Below, piece by piece: positions 26,401 to 41,400 of a stretch of 64,000 nucleotides of DNA; the first letter of the stretch is position 1; each line of letters starts with the position of its first letter. Both the position numbers and the translations under genes were made by a program. Below the pieces are notes generated by a model. That model was not told the DNA's origin. It was given only the letters and a program-made list of their open reading frames with translations, and ran no database searches. Where the stretch lies: assembly GCF_037042905.1 (NCBI RefSeq), contig NC_087259.1, forward strand, positions 17,215,501 through 17,279,500. Direction: 5' to 3'. The stretch is from Lytechinus pictus (taxonomy: Eukaryota; Echinodermata; Echinoidea; Temnopleuroida; Toxopneustidae).

Positions 26401-29400
26401 CATACAAAACTTCAATTCAGCGAGAGGGCCTTCAGTACACAAGGCATGAGTAGACTGCAACCCTTTACTCGAGTGAAGCACACTAGTTTCAGGTCACATG
26501 ACTAAGGTCAAAGATCATTTAGGGTCAGTGAACTTAGGCCATGTTGTGGGAATCAATATCGAAATCTTAACCTAAGGTTAAGTTTTTGAAATGTCATCAC
26601 AACTTACACATGAAACTTAAACATAAGGGTAATGAAAAATTACTAAACATCCTGCCTTAGTTTCAGGTCATATGACCAAGGTCAAATGTCATTTAGGGTC
26701 AATGAATTGTGGGCATGTTTAGGGGTATTTGTTGAATCTCCATCGTAAATTTAAAATTTTTATGGAGCTAGTTCATAAAACTTGAACATAAGAGTAATCA
26801 AATATCACTAAACATCCTGTGCGAGTTTCAGGTAACATGACCGAGGTGAAAGGTCATTTAGGGTCAATGAACTTTGGTCACGTTGAGGATATTTGTTAAT
26901 TTGGCATCATAACTTAGAAAGTTTATGGATTTTGTTCATGAAACATAAACAGAAGGGTAATCAAGCATAAATGATTGTCTTGCACACATCTTAGATCACA
27001 TGATCATGGTCAAAGGTCATTTTGGGTCAATGGACATAGTATTTCATTATCATTTTAAAGTTTTCTTTTGTGAATAATTATTCAATAGCTGTTTTCAAAG
27101 TCAGCACTGCTGCTATATAATGCAGGCAAGACTGCCAGAGGCATTCCACTTGTTTAATAAATTGTTATGATCTTATTTACAATTGATATTTACAAGTGTT
27201 TCAAAAATCCGTTTTACAAGACTCCAACGACATAATTGTGTTTTTTTATCATTACACTGCAATGAACAAAAAAAAAAGAAAGAAAAAGACTGATGGAAAG
27301 ACATACTAGTAAGCTGTCTCCTGAGACTTTTATCATTGTCATGGTAAATACATAAATATTAAGGTGCCATTTTTGATAAGCCATCACTTGTGCTTTATAC
27401 AATCCACCACTATCCTTATTGATATTTATTTCAACATTTTGTTTCAACACTCTATCTCCGCAAGAAGCATGTGTGAGTTGAACAGTCATGAAGATGCACT
27501 GTACATGGTTGCTGGAGGCATATCTCGTTCATTATTTTGTTTTCATTAGTTATTTCTCTCTATCTGATTTTCTCTTTATAATCCACTTAGAAACTCATTG
27601 CATTAACCTTAAAAGAGCCGGGTTATTTGGACCCATCTCACAGCCGAGGGGGGCGAATTCCGCCCCTCCTGAGAGCTCGGCGGTCGATCGCACGAGTGCC
27701 GCGAAAATTTGCACAGTGGTAGTGTGCAATAAAATCTACAAGGCTATATGATTAATTTTTCTAAATAACTAAGATTTTTTTTAATGAATTAATTATGCTA
27801 ATTTATGCATGAAATAAAACATTTGCTCTAATAAACTTATTATGGCCCAAAATTGCTAAATTTTTATTCACAGCCTCTTTGTAGGATTCTGATCAAATGT
27901 ACATCAAAAAATTTTGGTATCGCAAATTTTTTATAATGTATTTTATTGTTTTCAAATGCTACATGGAAATATGATCAAATAGCTTGTGCTCGTGATTAAG
28001 CCATATATTTAAGGGATAATTTCAAACTTGGTTCATCTAGGTATTTCAAAGGGATCTGGTTACCATTTTTTGGTCACAAGGCAAAGGTCATAGCAGTCAC
28101 AGACATGTACCTGAAATCATCTTGTTCTTTTTATAATGAAGGAATATTTTGAGGGTGCAATACCAAACTTAATAGCTCATGTATTCATTTGTGAGCAAGG
28201 ATAATCGAATTAATCTAAGTAGCAAGTTCAATTAACGGCCAGATATAATAGAGGCCGAGATGAACATGAAAGTTAGGTGTGTAACAACATGAATACAGTC
28301 TATTCATTGATTGGATTATATATTTTTCAGACCAGTGTGTATGTGTAATGAATTAATGAGTTGCATTAGCACTGATGAGGTAAAGAAATTGATTAACTAT
28401 GCAATCTGATTCTTGGCATTGTCACACACTAATGCAATTTTTTTCTCCACTTTCTGGATATGAAAAGCAGGAAAAATCATACTTTTTTTAGTTCATTTTA
28501 TACATTTCGGCCATCAAAACTTTTAAATGATAATGTGCGAGGCCCACCATTTTTTTTCTTCTGATGAACATCAGCCAATATCTTCTAATTTCCTGCCTGA
28601 TATTCATAGGAATGATGATTCTGATCATGACTTGCAGTCTAAAAGGTCAAAGGTCTTTCATACATTAGAATGGCCCATTCTCATAATTACCTTTATACCA
28701 ATGCAATAAATTAACTTCAAAAGTTCTTGAAGTCACTAGTTCAAAGTTTAATGTCAAAGAGTTATGAGTTCTTCTCACATGAATTTCTGGACCAATCAAT
28801 ATTTTTTAACATTTTGTATATTCATTATACATGTTTGTGATATGTTTTACTTTATATTTTTTAGTAGATATCTTGGTAAGTTTCTATATTTTTTTGTTAT
28901 GAATGATGCCTTTTGAGCTCTTGAATTCATTAAAAAAAGATACTTCCAAAAACGAGTTTACATATAAGTTAGTTTAATATTCGAGTCATCAACATATTAG
29001 ACCCATGGTAATATATCTATAAAATGAAGGTTTAATATATTTCACCTGCACGCTTTCTAATGTGGAGCGTTGCTCAGGATATCAGAGAGGGTGGGCAGAT
29101 GTTCCCGCTCATAGTTGAGGATTGTGCCGCCTTGTTTCAATGCCAGTAAGATGGCAAGGTTTCCTTTTCGAGAGATTTCCACCTTCCTAACTGCTGGGAC
29201 CCAGTCCAATAAGATTGGATCTATCAAAGGTTTTGACCTTCCAGCTTGGTGGATACCCAGCTCAAAGCGACCTGAATCCAAGACTCTGTGGAAGACTATC
29301 AAGACTTCACTGGTAATTGGGTCCATGAGAAGTTGAGTGGGGTCACCAAGTTTGGTGTCAACATCGTAGGGTTCCGGGATGCCACCGTATTTCATCGGCC

Positions 29401-32400
29401 TACGCATCACCTTCTTCTCTGAAGTGATGAAGTATAGATGTGATCCAGAGACCACAACATCAATTGGATGACAAAACCCATTCACACTGATGTCCTGGCA
29501 CTCTCTAGTGGTGAAGTTAATTTTCCACATTTTATGTCCATTTTTTTCAGGAATCCAAAGTTGGTCTTTAGTATCCATATGAACAAACAAATCAACAGCA
29601 TTTCCTATTGGTTTGATTGGCAGCTCTTTACATAGTGTTGACCGTCCTGTTGTATCCTTCAAGTGCAGGTACCATGTGTCCATGTGGTATGTAGTTATGG
29701 CTAAACTGGAGTCTCTCATACTCTTGATATCCACTGGTTTGCCTGGAATTTGTATGCTTAGTAGTCTCTCACATTCAGATTTTGAGTTAAGTTCTTTGAT
29801 TACTAGCGGTTTCTGACGCTCTTTCTTGGTGTAGAGAACATACCAATTTCCATTTGGCACACAGGTGAAGGAAGTCACGACAGCATCACCACATCCTTCA
29901 GTATTGAGAACTACTTTTGATGCAAGTTTCCAACTTAAATTTGTCATAACTACCTCAAATATATTGGATGGTCCATTCATTCTGATGGTGTCCTTATTCT
30001 TGAGAGCAAGATTTCTGGCAACATTTGGCATCAACTTGGCACCCACCTTGCCATGCATTTCAGCGAGTGAAATTTGAAGACATTCCTGTGCCTTTGAAAA
30101 GTTCTCGGTGATTTCATACTCGTTGCCTCTTCCCATCATTTCCACAATATCATCGATGGGTCTCTGATTATAGTACATAGAGTCTACTTTCTCTACCAGT
30201 GTTGATCCAAGCTGCTGTACCTGGCCGAGGAACTGGTCTCTCTGTGTCTCAATATCTTGTATCATTTTATCTGCTACCCCCTGTGCCTCATTCTGTAGGT
30301 GCCAAATGTGTGATCTGATGGCAGAAACAGCTCCTTTCTGATTGACAGCAAGCACATCCTCTGTCATTTTCTGGTGCTGACTGATGAGATCATTCAAAGA
30401 ATCCTTCAACTGATTGCATTTATCTTTGATATTGACAATGTGATGTCCTCTGTGATCAACCACTGTGCAATCCCTGCAAATGAGCATACCATCGCAGGTC
30501 TCACAACAGAAGTTGGTGACCTCTGTGGAGTGCTTTTTACACTTGGCTGTATATTTCTTTCCAGCAGAAGGAGGTTTCTGTTGATTGTCTGAAGCCTCTG
30601 GCACTGGTGCAGCTGCCTGTGCAAGGGTCATTCCTTGCAGTCGGTCAATGGTAGCTTGCAAGCTGTAATTCCTTGGCAGTCCCATGACCCCATCCTTAGG
30701 CAAAACTATAGTCTGTCTGCATTCAGGACACTCAATGACATTTCCTGGGATAGGGCTTTGAGCAGCATGGTCTTGTAGGCATTTTCCACAGAAGGTATGG
30801 CCACAGGACAAAAGTCTGGCGTCTTGAATTGTGTCGATGCATATTGAGCACTCTGGAAGAAGTAATGCAATGTTTCCTGCGTTCTGGGTCATCATGTACT
30901 GTGAATTTGTCCTTTCCCAGGTCGAAATTCCAGTAGGGTCCACGAGGAGACAAACAAAAGATTACTTATGGTTTCTAATGGTTCTATTTAAACCAAGAAG
31001 AAGAGTTGATAAAGATATTCCTTCAAAAAGATATTCCTTGTGAATCATTCAATGAAAAAATGATATGCCAATAGTGCTTTGCAGAATTTATACACATGAC
31101 GTGTATGTGGAATTCCCCAAGATATCTGTATGGTAGACAAACACATCTCATATGGATGCCATGAAGAAGGTACATACTGTATGTGTGTGTAATGTATGAG
31201 ATCATGTATGATGGGATTGTGCACCACTCTTTTGTGGGGAATCCCAGGCAAGATCAGGCGGAAGGATATCGCAATTATGCATGTTCATGTTTGCTTGTTT
31301 AATATACTGTACATGTCTCTCATCCCATGGGTATCACAACTGCCATATTGTATCATGCAATTAAATCATTTGTACTTCGAAATGGGTCAGTACTAGAAAA
31401 ATAAACTTCTAGTTACAGCTAATGCTGGATATACTGATACTGCAATGTAAAATTAATAAATTGCAAATAATATACAAGCTTACATTGAAGTTTGAAAAGA
31501 AATACCGTCTTGAGATTTGTAGATTCAAGATTCAAAATAAAATGACAATAATACAAATATTTTTTATAATATTAAATAAAGATAATCTGATTGAATTTCA
31601 GGTTCATTAGCTCAAAGGTCACAGAGGTCATTGTATACCTAAATATATAGCTTGTTCTTGCAATAAACTTACACGCCATTTCAGAATTTCGACATATCTC
31701 ATGTATGCAGATTGAAGATAGAATAATCTGAGTAGATTTTGGGGTCATGAGGTCGAGGTCAAAGAGATCAGTATGTGCCTGATGATATCTTACTCCCACG
31801 ATAACTTAAGAATTGCCTAGGGGACATGAGGTCAAAAGTCCCATAAATATCTTGTTCTTGTGATAACTGTGGAACAATTGAAGGGATCATCTGCGATCTT
31901 TAATGTACAGTACGTATGCATAATTAATGTGATGGACAGTTTGGTTAAAGGTCACTTAATTGGTCAGCAGTCACAGTTGGGTCACTATATTGATTTTTTT
32001 TTGGAGAAACTAGAGAACCATTTGAAGAATAGATTTCTACTGCTTGCAGTCGATGATCCATTTAGTTTTTTTTTTGTCCCGCTTGAACAAAGTTCAGAGA
32101 AACCTAGTGATCACTTTTTCTGATAGTCTGTTGGTCTGAATAGTCTGTTAGCCTGAAATACAGAAATGTTTATTTTTTCAACTTCCTCTCATTTCTTTAT
32201 TTCTGTCGATTTAGATCACACTTAGTTTAAATGATCCTTGAGTAATACCACAAGTGTGTCGTTTAGGATAATGGGGGTCAAAGGTCATTTAGGTGCAAAA
32301 GGTCAAGTTTTTGTTCAATTTGCTCTCAGTACTTTATCTCTGCATCAGTTGTGTTTACACTTGGTAATAATGATTCTTGGGTTATACCACATGTGTGTTA

Positions 32401-35400
32401 ATTGTTAAGAATGATGGGATCAAAGGTCATCTAAGGGTCAAAGGTCAAATGATATGAGGTCATGTCCATTCTTTTTTGATAATTTTGTTCAACTTGCTCT
32501 CATTTCTTTACTTCTGCATCAAATTTGATCTCACTTGGTTCACAGGTCATCTAGAGGTCAAACAGTCAAATGATAAGAGGTCTTGTCCATCCTTTTTTCA
32601 AGTTTTTTTTTCGATTTGCTCTCATTATCTTTATGTCTGTATCAGTTGTGTTTACACTTGGTACAAATGATCCTTGGGCAATACCACATGTGTTTTCATG
32701 AGGATGATAAAGTAAAAGGTCATCCAGGGGTCAAAAGATCGATCATATTGCATATTTCAATTTGACCAAATTGATGGTATTCCAATGGGCTTAGTCCATC
32801 TAACTAACAGAGAAGTACCTCAACTACATGTACTTGTAAACCAATTAAATATGAATTTAACTTACCACTTTATGTTTATTCTTGATCTGGAGGGAGGAGG
32901 CCTGGAATATCATAAAGTGATGGCAAATCCTCACGTTTGTACTCCACAAGCATACCACTCTGCTCCTTTGCGAGAAGTATTGTAAGGTCCCCAGTCTGAG
33001 TGATATCCGCCTTCATTACAGTTGGAACCCAGCTTAACTTGACAGGGTCTGCAATTGGCTTCACTTTTCCAAGTTGATGAATACTTAGCTCAAAGGCCGA
33101 GGCACCATTGACACTCTGGTGGACTACCAGGAGTGTGCATGTCTTAGGATCAACGAGCAGTTGAACAGGATCACCAGATTTGATGTCATGGCTACATAGA
33201 GTGGGAACACTGCCTGGAAACTCCTGCCTCTGGACAATTTTCTTATCTGCAGTGATGCAAAAGATTCCTGTTCCACAACTTACAGCGTTCATTGGGTGAG
33301 GAAATTCACCCATACTGAACTTTTCTTGTTTTTCACTGTTCACACTGATTTTCCAGATGCCACATCCATTCTTATCTGGGACACACATTTGGTCTTGAGG
33401 ATTGACAGTGACTTTTAGAGTGTCATGCACCAAGTCCTTCACTGGGAGTGGTTTCATCACGGTTGATCTCTTGGAAAGATCCTTGGCTGTGGCCAGACAC
33501 AATTGATTGTTGCACAGACCTAAGATGCACAATTTTCCTGACTTTGCAAACACTATGTCCAAAGGCATTGCTTTCAGGTACAACATTTTCATTTTTTTAC
33601 ATTGTCCATTACTCGACAAATGCCTTAAGCTTACAAGCCTCTCTTTTTCACTCTCTTGTGCGCTATGCTCTATTGATGTGAGTATGCACCAGTCGCCAAA
33701 GGGACCATAGGAGAAGGCTACTATTTTCCCCATGGCCTTAATGTCAACATATGTTGTTGCTGGTTTCCAGCATGTATTGGACAGTATTAAATCACAGAGT
33801 CTGGCATCTGTAACGCCATTGCCCTCTTCTTTGAAAGAGAGACATTTTGCTATGCTAGGCATGATGCGGGAACTCATCTTTTCTTTCATTTCAGCTAGTG
33901 ACTGTTGCAGATGGGACTTTGCTTCTGCATAACCTGCTGTGATTTCATACTCATTGTCACCAACCACCATCTCAGCAATGCTGTCTATTGGCTTCTCATT
34001 GTAGTACATGTTGTTTGTCTTCTCTTCCATTACCTGTCCAACATGTTGTACAATACCAATCAGTTTGTCCCTTTGTTTCTGAATAGCAGAGATCTTCTTT
34101 GCTGCGGTCTGTACCACTTCGTTTTCAAGACGCTGCATGTTGCTTGTGATTGAATCTACAGCTTGCCTCTGGTCCCTCTCGATCACCTGCGCAGTCAAGT
34201 CCTGATGTTCCTTAATAAGTTCCATCAAAGAAGCCTTCAGAATCTCACTCTTGCCCTTAACACTGACAAAGTGATGCCCAAAGTGATGTCCTTCAGTACA
34301 TAACCTGCAAATCAGTGTCTCGTGACACGTGTCACATATGAAGTATGCTACCTCATTTGTGTGTTGTTCACATTTGACTGTGTGCTTCTCTTCTGTAGGA
34401 GCTGCCTCAGTATCTTCTTGTTCCAGAGACTCTTCCTGAGAAACCCTCATGTTGTCAAACTTGTCTATGATAGTCTGTATACTGAAATTCCTTTTGAGAC
34501 CACTCACGCCATCTGGTCCCAGAGCCATCTCTGCACGGCATTCAAAACATACCAGTAATCTATGTGGTGCAGGGCCTCTGAGCACTTCTCTTTCCAGGCA
34601 GTCTTGGCAGTAGGTATGACCGCAGTCCAGTAGTCTGGCACCACGCATTATTCCAAAGCATATTGGACACTCTGGGAGCAAGTTTACTAGGCTTTCTCTC
34701 CTGCCACGCTCAGCCATTCTTCGGTGTATAACTTAATTTGTTGGGAATAGACGGTAAGTACATGTAGGCCTACCTCTTAATTTGCTAGAAGTGTCTCTTT
34801 GAAGTATAAAATAAATTCAATACTGCAGATTTGAAAAATATGTTCAACAAGATAAATCCCATATGGAACCAGAAGGCCTGCAAAACATGTAATGCAATGT
34901 GTGTGATGCATATTCTGCGATGTTGATAATGCATAAAATGGTACCAGTCTGCGATTATCATGGAGAATCCCCAGATTATTGTTGGGGAATCCCCAGTTCA
35001 TTGTCCGGGATACAGAGCAGCGGGTGAGGATTTTTTATGAAAGGCAGTGTACAAATATGCATGTGAAGCAGAGCGAATCAATACAGATTGCTCTGGAAGA
35101 ATAACCCAGTCTATCAAATGGTTGGTTGTTTGAGTGTTAAATGAATAATAATCTTATGAATTCTGTGTTACTTTTATGACTTATTTATGTCTATATATTT
35201 TTTCTTGAGAAATTATTCTCACAAAGCCTTTGTGCATTTTTTCCAAATTCTCTTTCATTCAATGATTATTTTATCAAAACAGAATTTTCTTAATGCATTA
35301 TATGATTTAACTTTGTATTATTTTATGCACTCCTAATTGTTGTTTTTAACCTTTTTGAATTTAAATGAATGTATTAATTGAATTGAAAAAAAGATTGAAT

Positions 35401-38400
35401 TGAAAAATAATGATAGTGGATTCTTATCAGTGGTGAATCCAGTATTTACATGTTTCTTTGAAGAAAATTGACAAGCATACAAGGAAAGGGGAATTCATCA
35501 CTTATGGGGTGCATTTTTATGTTATTTTTTGCCCCCTGAATCTACCATTTCAACACAGTATACACTGTAGCATTGCGACCAATATCCACTTCAGCATGTG
35601 AAGAAATGATAGCTTTTTTTTGTTCATCTTGGGAGGTGGAAAACAAAACTGGACTTCAACTCTCTTAGAATTATAAGGTGTTCATTTAATTTTTTATTTA
35701 TTTATTTATTTATTTGTTTATGGGGGGGGGGGGGCTCATCCAGCTTGAATGCGCCGGATGAACTGAGCAATGATGTACAAAATGTTTTTAAATACTTCTG
35801 ATCTGACTGTGCGTATATATGCTCTTATCTAGTTTTTAAAATGAAAACTACATGTAATTCAATATGCTAATTTATGGAAATTATTGAAAAATCACACAAA
35901 TTTTGAATTTCTTCTGTTTCCACTGGTAGAACTACATTAGGGACACAGTACTTTGAAAATTTATCTCATACATTGTTAATTTGTGGCAATATGTTCAGTC
36001 ATAAATTCTTTTGCATTTGTTGACCCCCCCTTTCCAGGTCCTTCTTACATATACCCTACCTAAACAAAGTTTGAAGGGGAATTTATAAGAATCAGCATAC
36101 GAGTTGTTCATCTGTTGACCAAATCTTGGGAATCTAACTACTTCCTCACTGAATGTTCTTGAGACTTGCTATACACTGTTGGTTTTAAAGGCCAAATCCA
36201 CCCCAGAGAAAAATCAGAAAAACATAAAGCTGAAAATTTTATCAAAATCGGATGTAAAATAAGAAAGTTATGACATTTTATAGTTTCGCTTATTTTTCAC
36301 AAATATATGCACAATTTAGTCACATGCAAATGAGAGAGTTGATGATGTCCCTCATTCACTATTTTGTTTTTTATTGTTTGAATTATACAATATTTCAATT
36401 TTTACAGATTTGACAATAAGGACCAACTTGACTGAACCATAGAATGTTAAAAAATGGTAATTCAACATGTTCAGGGAGAAATAAAACTTTGTTTTACAGG
36501 ACAGGACAGGACTTTATATACATCATGCAGTCTTCTTTACATTGAAGTAGAAGGCTGGAATAAAAGTGAAATACACCTTGTTTTTCATCTTTACAGATTC
36601 ACAATTACAATCATAACCCTTTTGCTTGGGCTTCAATGGATGGTAACTATGACATCACAAGTCAGGTGAGCAGTCTTGAACTGGAGCTAAGCGATGAGAC
36701 TAATCAGACCAAGCTCACTCTTGAAAACCTTACGCAAGACATTGACATCTTTATACAGAACAAGGACCCTAAGCTCGACCAACTAGTACCTGCCAATGTT
36801 TCAGAGGATGGAGGGATAGAATACCATTTCAATGTGTTATCAGAAATGGCTTATGTAGTAGTCGAGGTTCTTGTGAACAACAGTTCCCTTTATGAGCCAT
36901 TCCCAGAACTTTACCTGAACCTTACCCGTGAAGCAACTGGATTGAACAGTTCTGAAGAAGTCTACATCCCCATCTTGAACACCTCATTTCCTGCTGGTGC
37001 TGATCCCCCTGTTTCAGCATGGAATGACACCTATAACATAACAGGCAACCCTTACTTGTGGATTATTCCATTTAGTGATATAGGGGAAGCAAGTCACCAC
37101 CATTTGATTTTGAGTGGATGGGAACTGGTCAATCAGACGGATATTGCAGTGTTTGCCTTTGGAGCTCAATGTGTTTATTGGAATACAGACGAAGAGAAAT
37201 GGGACACCTCTGGCTGCAAAGTAAGTCGATTAATTAATTGATTTGTTTGTTTTTATTTACTTACTAACATAACTACTTATTTATAAATTTATTAATTGCA
37301 TGCATTTTAAATGAATTTGGTGTTGTGTAATTTTAAAGAAAAATCAGATAAATTTTCAAGATTCTCATAGTGGTTCTTATGCTGTAAATCAAATGTAGGA
37401 CTATAACTACCATCAATACAGTACAATCAATAAAATTCGTTTTCTATCACGTCTGGTTTTAGACTTATGGGTGATTCTCATTAAAAAAGGACTCGGAAAT
37501 ATACTTCTTAGCATGCTATGATGTGGAGTGTTCTGCTCTTCGTGTTCTGACTCTTGCCTGTGAAACGGGGTTGTGGTTTGAAACCCAGCTAAGGCCTAAT
37601 TTCCTTCAGCAAGAAATTGATCCACATTTTTCTGCACTCAACCCAGGTGAGGTGATCTGGGTATATAGTCAGCAGGATTAGTTCCTTGAATGCACCAAAT
37701 GCCTTTAGGCAGCTGGAGCTAAAGCCAGGGTGATTTTTACTGTGCACATAGAATAGGCAACTAGATAATCCGTACCTCATAAATGCTATCATTTTTATAA
37801 TTATCATCATCATTATTATTACATTTTAGAATAGAGGTTAGAGTGGACAAAATGTAGAGTTCAGTGCATGGTATCTGACCTTCCTTGGAATGCATGAGTG
37901 CTTTACATACTTGATGCTTTAACCTGGGCCCCATCGCATAGAATTTACTGTTGTGGTAACTTTGGTATCCAATCATTACAGGTCGGACCTCTTACATCGC
38001 GATCCCATACCCACTGCCAGTGTAACCATCTCTCTCACTTTGCTGCTGGCTTTGTGATTCTTCCCAACACTGTGCACTTCATCAAAGATGCATCTCTCTT
38101 TGCCAAGATACTGGAGAATCCCATCACTGCTATAGTAGTAGGATCAGTCTTTGCTCTGTATGTCCTGGTTGCAGTCTGGGCTAACAGAAGGGACAGGAGA
38201 GCTGAAGAACAGGTGTGAAATTATCTGACACCATATTGTTGCAACTTTATCATATTAGAGGCAATTATGTGAATGTGCAGAACATAGTCCCAATCCTTTT
38301 TTGTTTGTTGGGGAGGAGGGGGTGGGACATTGAATAATTGCTTAAATATTCTTATTCAATCTCAAATAACTAATGTGTATTTATAGCTTGCAACAACAAG

Positions 38401-41400
38401 TGTCCATAAACCTGACAGCATTCATTTGAACATTCTGATATCCTGCCCTTCTCTCAGTATTTGAATCCCATGAAGCGACCAGGGGAGAATTTCATGAAAC
38501 AAATTGCAAGTGATTTTTACTGAAATCTTTGCATCTGACTGGCTCAGAGCACATTTGTCAGTTAAAATCATTGACAGGTTTTTATGAAACACACCCCAGT
38601 AATACTAGCTATAAAGGTTAGGTTTGATGGAATAAGTGTATTGTTTATCCAATAAAGCTTGTTGTCCATGTTTATAATTTGAGCAGGCTTGTGTGATCTT
38701 CCTGGGTGATAACAACCCTGATGCCCAGTACAAGTACCATGTTACCGTCTTCACTGGTATGCGCCGCGGGGCAGGTACCTCAGCTGTTGCCACCATCACC
38801 CTCTATGGCAGTGCCGGATCCAGTGAACCCCACGTCCTGGCTGTTGATGGGAAGCGCAAGATCCTGCAGAGGGGAGGGGTCGATTCCTTTGTGCTGGCTA
38901 CTCATGGTTCCTTGGAGGAGCTGACTGCCGTGAGAGTGTGGCATGATAACACAGGAAAGAAACCTGAATGGTGAGGATTGAATTTCTTATCAAGAGGAAT
39001 TTCTGAAGCTAGGACTGTATTGGTTTGAAAATGCATGGTTCATAAGAGGCCGGGGGCTTTATGGAAACTGTAGGAATAACTTATTGAGTAATGAGTTGGA
39101 GTCATATTGGAAGTTTTTCAATTTATTTTTTTATAGCCAGGGAGATCATGAATTCAAGAAGTTTTGAATATTTTCTCTATTTGTGTAATTGATCAATCTG
39201 CCAGCAAATTTGATTGCTTCAGCCCATTTTTCAAGCACCTCAAATGTTGAACTATGATGTGCTCAAGCTTTGGAATCTTATAGAATGTCAAGTGTACAAA
39301 GTCTGTTTTAGAGCAATGTTTTAAGTGTATGAGATATAGGTTATGGTCATAAATGGTCAAAAGACAATGCCAGTTTTACAGATTTTCCAAGCATATTAAG
39401 TTGGAATATTTGCAAGTGCATACCTTTATGACATTGGAAATTACATTGACAGCACAGGCTAATTGATATAAATTGATTTCCAACACAGGTACCTGAACCG
39501 TATCTTGGTACATGATCTTCAGACCCATCAGCTGTGGTATTTCCTCAGTCATACCTGGCTTGCAGTAGATCTAGGAGAATGTACTGTAGACAAGACGATC
39601 CCTGTGGCCACCACAGAAGATCTGCGTCAGTTCCATCACCTATTTATCACTAGACTTCTCCGTGACATGAAAGACCACCATCTGTGGGTATCCATCTTCA
39701 CTAGGCCACCCAACAGCAATTTCACCCGCCTGCAACGCGTTTCCTGTTGCTTCACTCTCCTCATGATGTCAATGCTGGCTAGCATCATGTTCTTTGGAAT
39801 CAACCCTGAAGATGTGGACGTGGGAGACTCCAAAGCTCCAGGTATGTCACAGGAGATCGGAATGGGAACTATCCGTGTAACATGGTTTGACATCCTTGTT
39901 GGCATTGAGAGTGGACTTATTGTGCTACCAGGGAATCTGCTTATATTGGAGATCTTTCGGAATGCTCGAAGCAGGCATCATCCAAACAAGTCTGTTGAGA
40001 TTGTTGTAGAGACTGAAGATGAAAAATTGGGAGCATCTAAGTCCAAAAATGACGTTCTCACAGAGTCGATAGCTACAGCATCGTCACATGCTTCAGAAAG
40101 TGGAGATGTGCCTCACCATGCCGGAGATGGAAGTCTAAACCATCAGAAACCATCACAGACACGATATCCAGAGACAATATCCCAGGAGAAAATCATAAAT
40201 GACAATGACACTGAGGGACAAATACAATCTGGCTCTCAATCCTTGGGCATTCATGATCGATCTCCAACAAGTGAGCGCTCCAGGTCAGCGGATGTATCTC
40301 TAAGCAGCATCCATGTCAGTACTGCCAAGAAAGACCCTCCATGTTGCTGTCTAAGACCATGCTTCAAAGGTGAAGACCATGATGACATGGTGTCATCAGA
40401 AGATGATCTTTCATGCAGGACATCCTCTTCCAGAGTCTGTTCTTCCTCTGATCCCAGGCCTGAATCCTCGAGTTCAGCAGCAACAGAGCAGCTCAATGGG
40501 CCTCCTTTCTTCATGCGACATGAAGACTACCTCCATCACCATATCAACAAAATGTACGAAGAAATATACCATGCGCCAGAAGGCTACTTTAAAACGGAGG
40601 AAGATCGTAAGATGGTGGGTATTGCATTATGCCAAATACATCTCATTAATGATGGTTTATAGATCACCATGCAATGCAGTGTATCGCTTTCATCGATACA
40701 TCTTTCCCACATATTCAATCTACAATACCTTTAGTGTTGAATCTACAGATAGTGAGGAAAACTCCCGCAGCAGGTTCATATTAAAACATAAGAGGTTTTT
40801 ATGTATGTTTGGATAGTTACTTCAATTAACTACATCATTTGATTTTGTTAAATGAAGGCGAGAGATTTATTCTTTGTAAAATGATTCAGTAATTTAATTT
40901 GTGAAATATGGGCTACATAAAAGCAGCTTTCATAGTGTAAGGATGAAGCCATTGTGCTGAGAGACACTGTGTGCTTCAAAAGGATGTTAAAATGAGCCAG
41001 CAACCACCATCGGTAAATTACCTTCCCCTCAAAAACTGCAGTGTTATAGGGGTACTACAGACCCATTTCACAAATGGCACTATTCAGTCATAGATATCTG
41101 AATCATGATATATCGCTCAAATTGAAAATTTTATATTAAAGGTGGGTGTTTCATAAAGCTGTCTGCAAGTTATAAGCAATTTTATGAATGACTTTTGATC
41201 CTTTCTTGTTTTAAGTGATATGCACCAGATTTTCCATTGGCATTGATTTATAGTTCCTAAGAAAGGGTCACATCGTAAAGTAGCTTGTAGCTTATGAACA
41301 GTTTGTGAAACACTCACCAGGATAGTCAACTGAAAAAGACAAGATATTAACAACATTTTAATTAATCATGCTCCAGTTAAGATACGAAAGCCCTTATCCA

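Larger units (their letters stand above)
26015..36596. other. 10.6-kb intron hosting two TRIM genes
   Basis: This intron lies between the donor at 26,015 and the acceptor at 36,596 of the REJ/PKD1-like gene. Besides the two minus-strand TRIM genes it contains GGTCA-rich repeats (26,150-27,153; 28,050-28,120; 31,595-32,745), a GC-rich patch at 27,610-27,745, a poly-G tract near 35,723 and a MITE end near 36,188. No further exon is evident. Confidence 0.8.
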
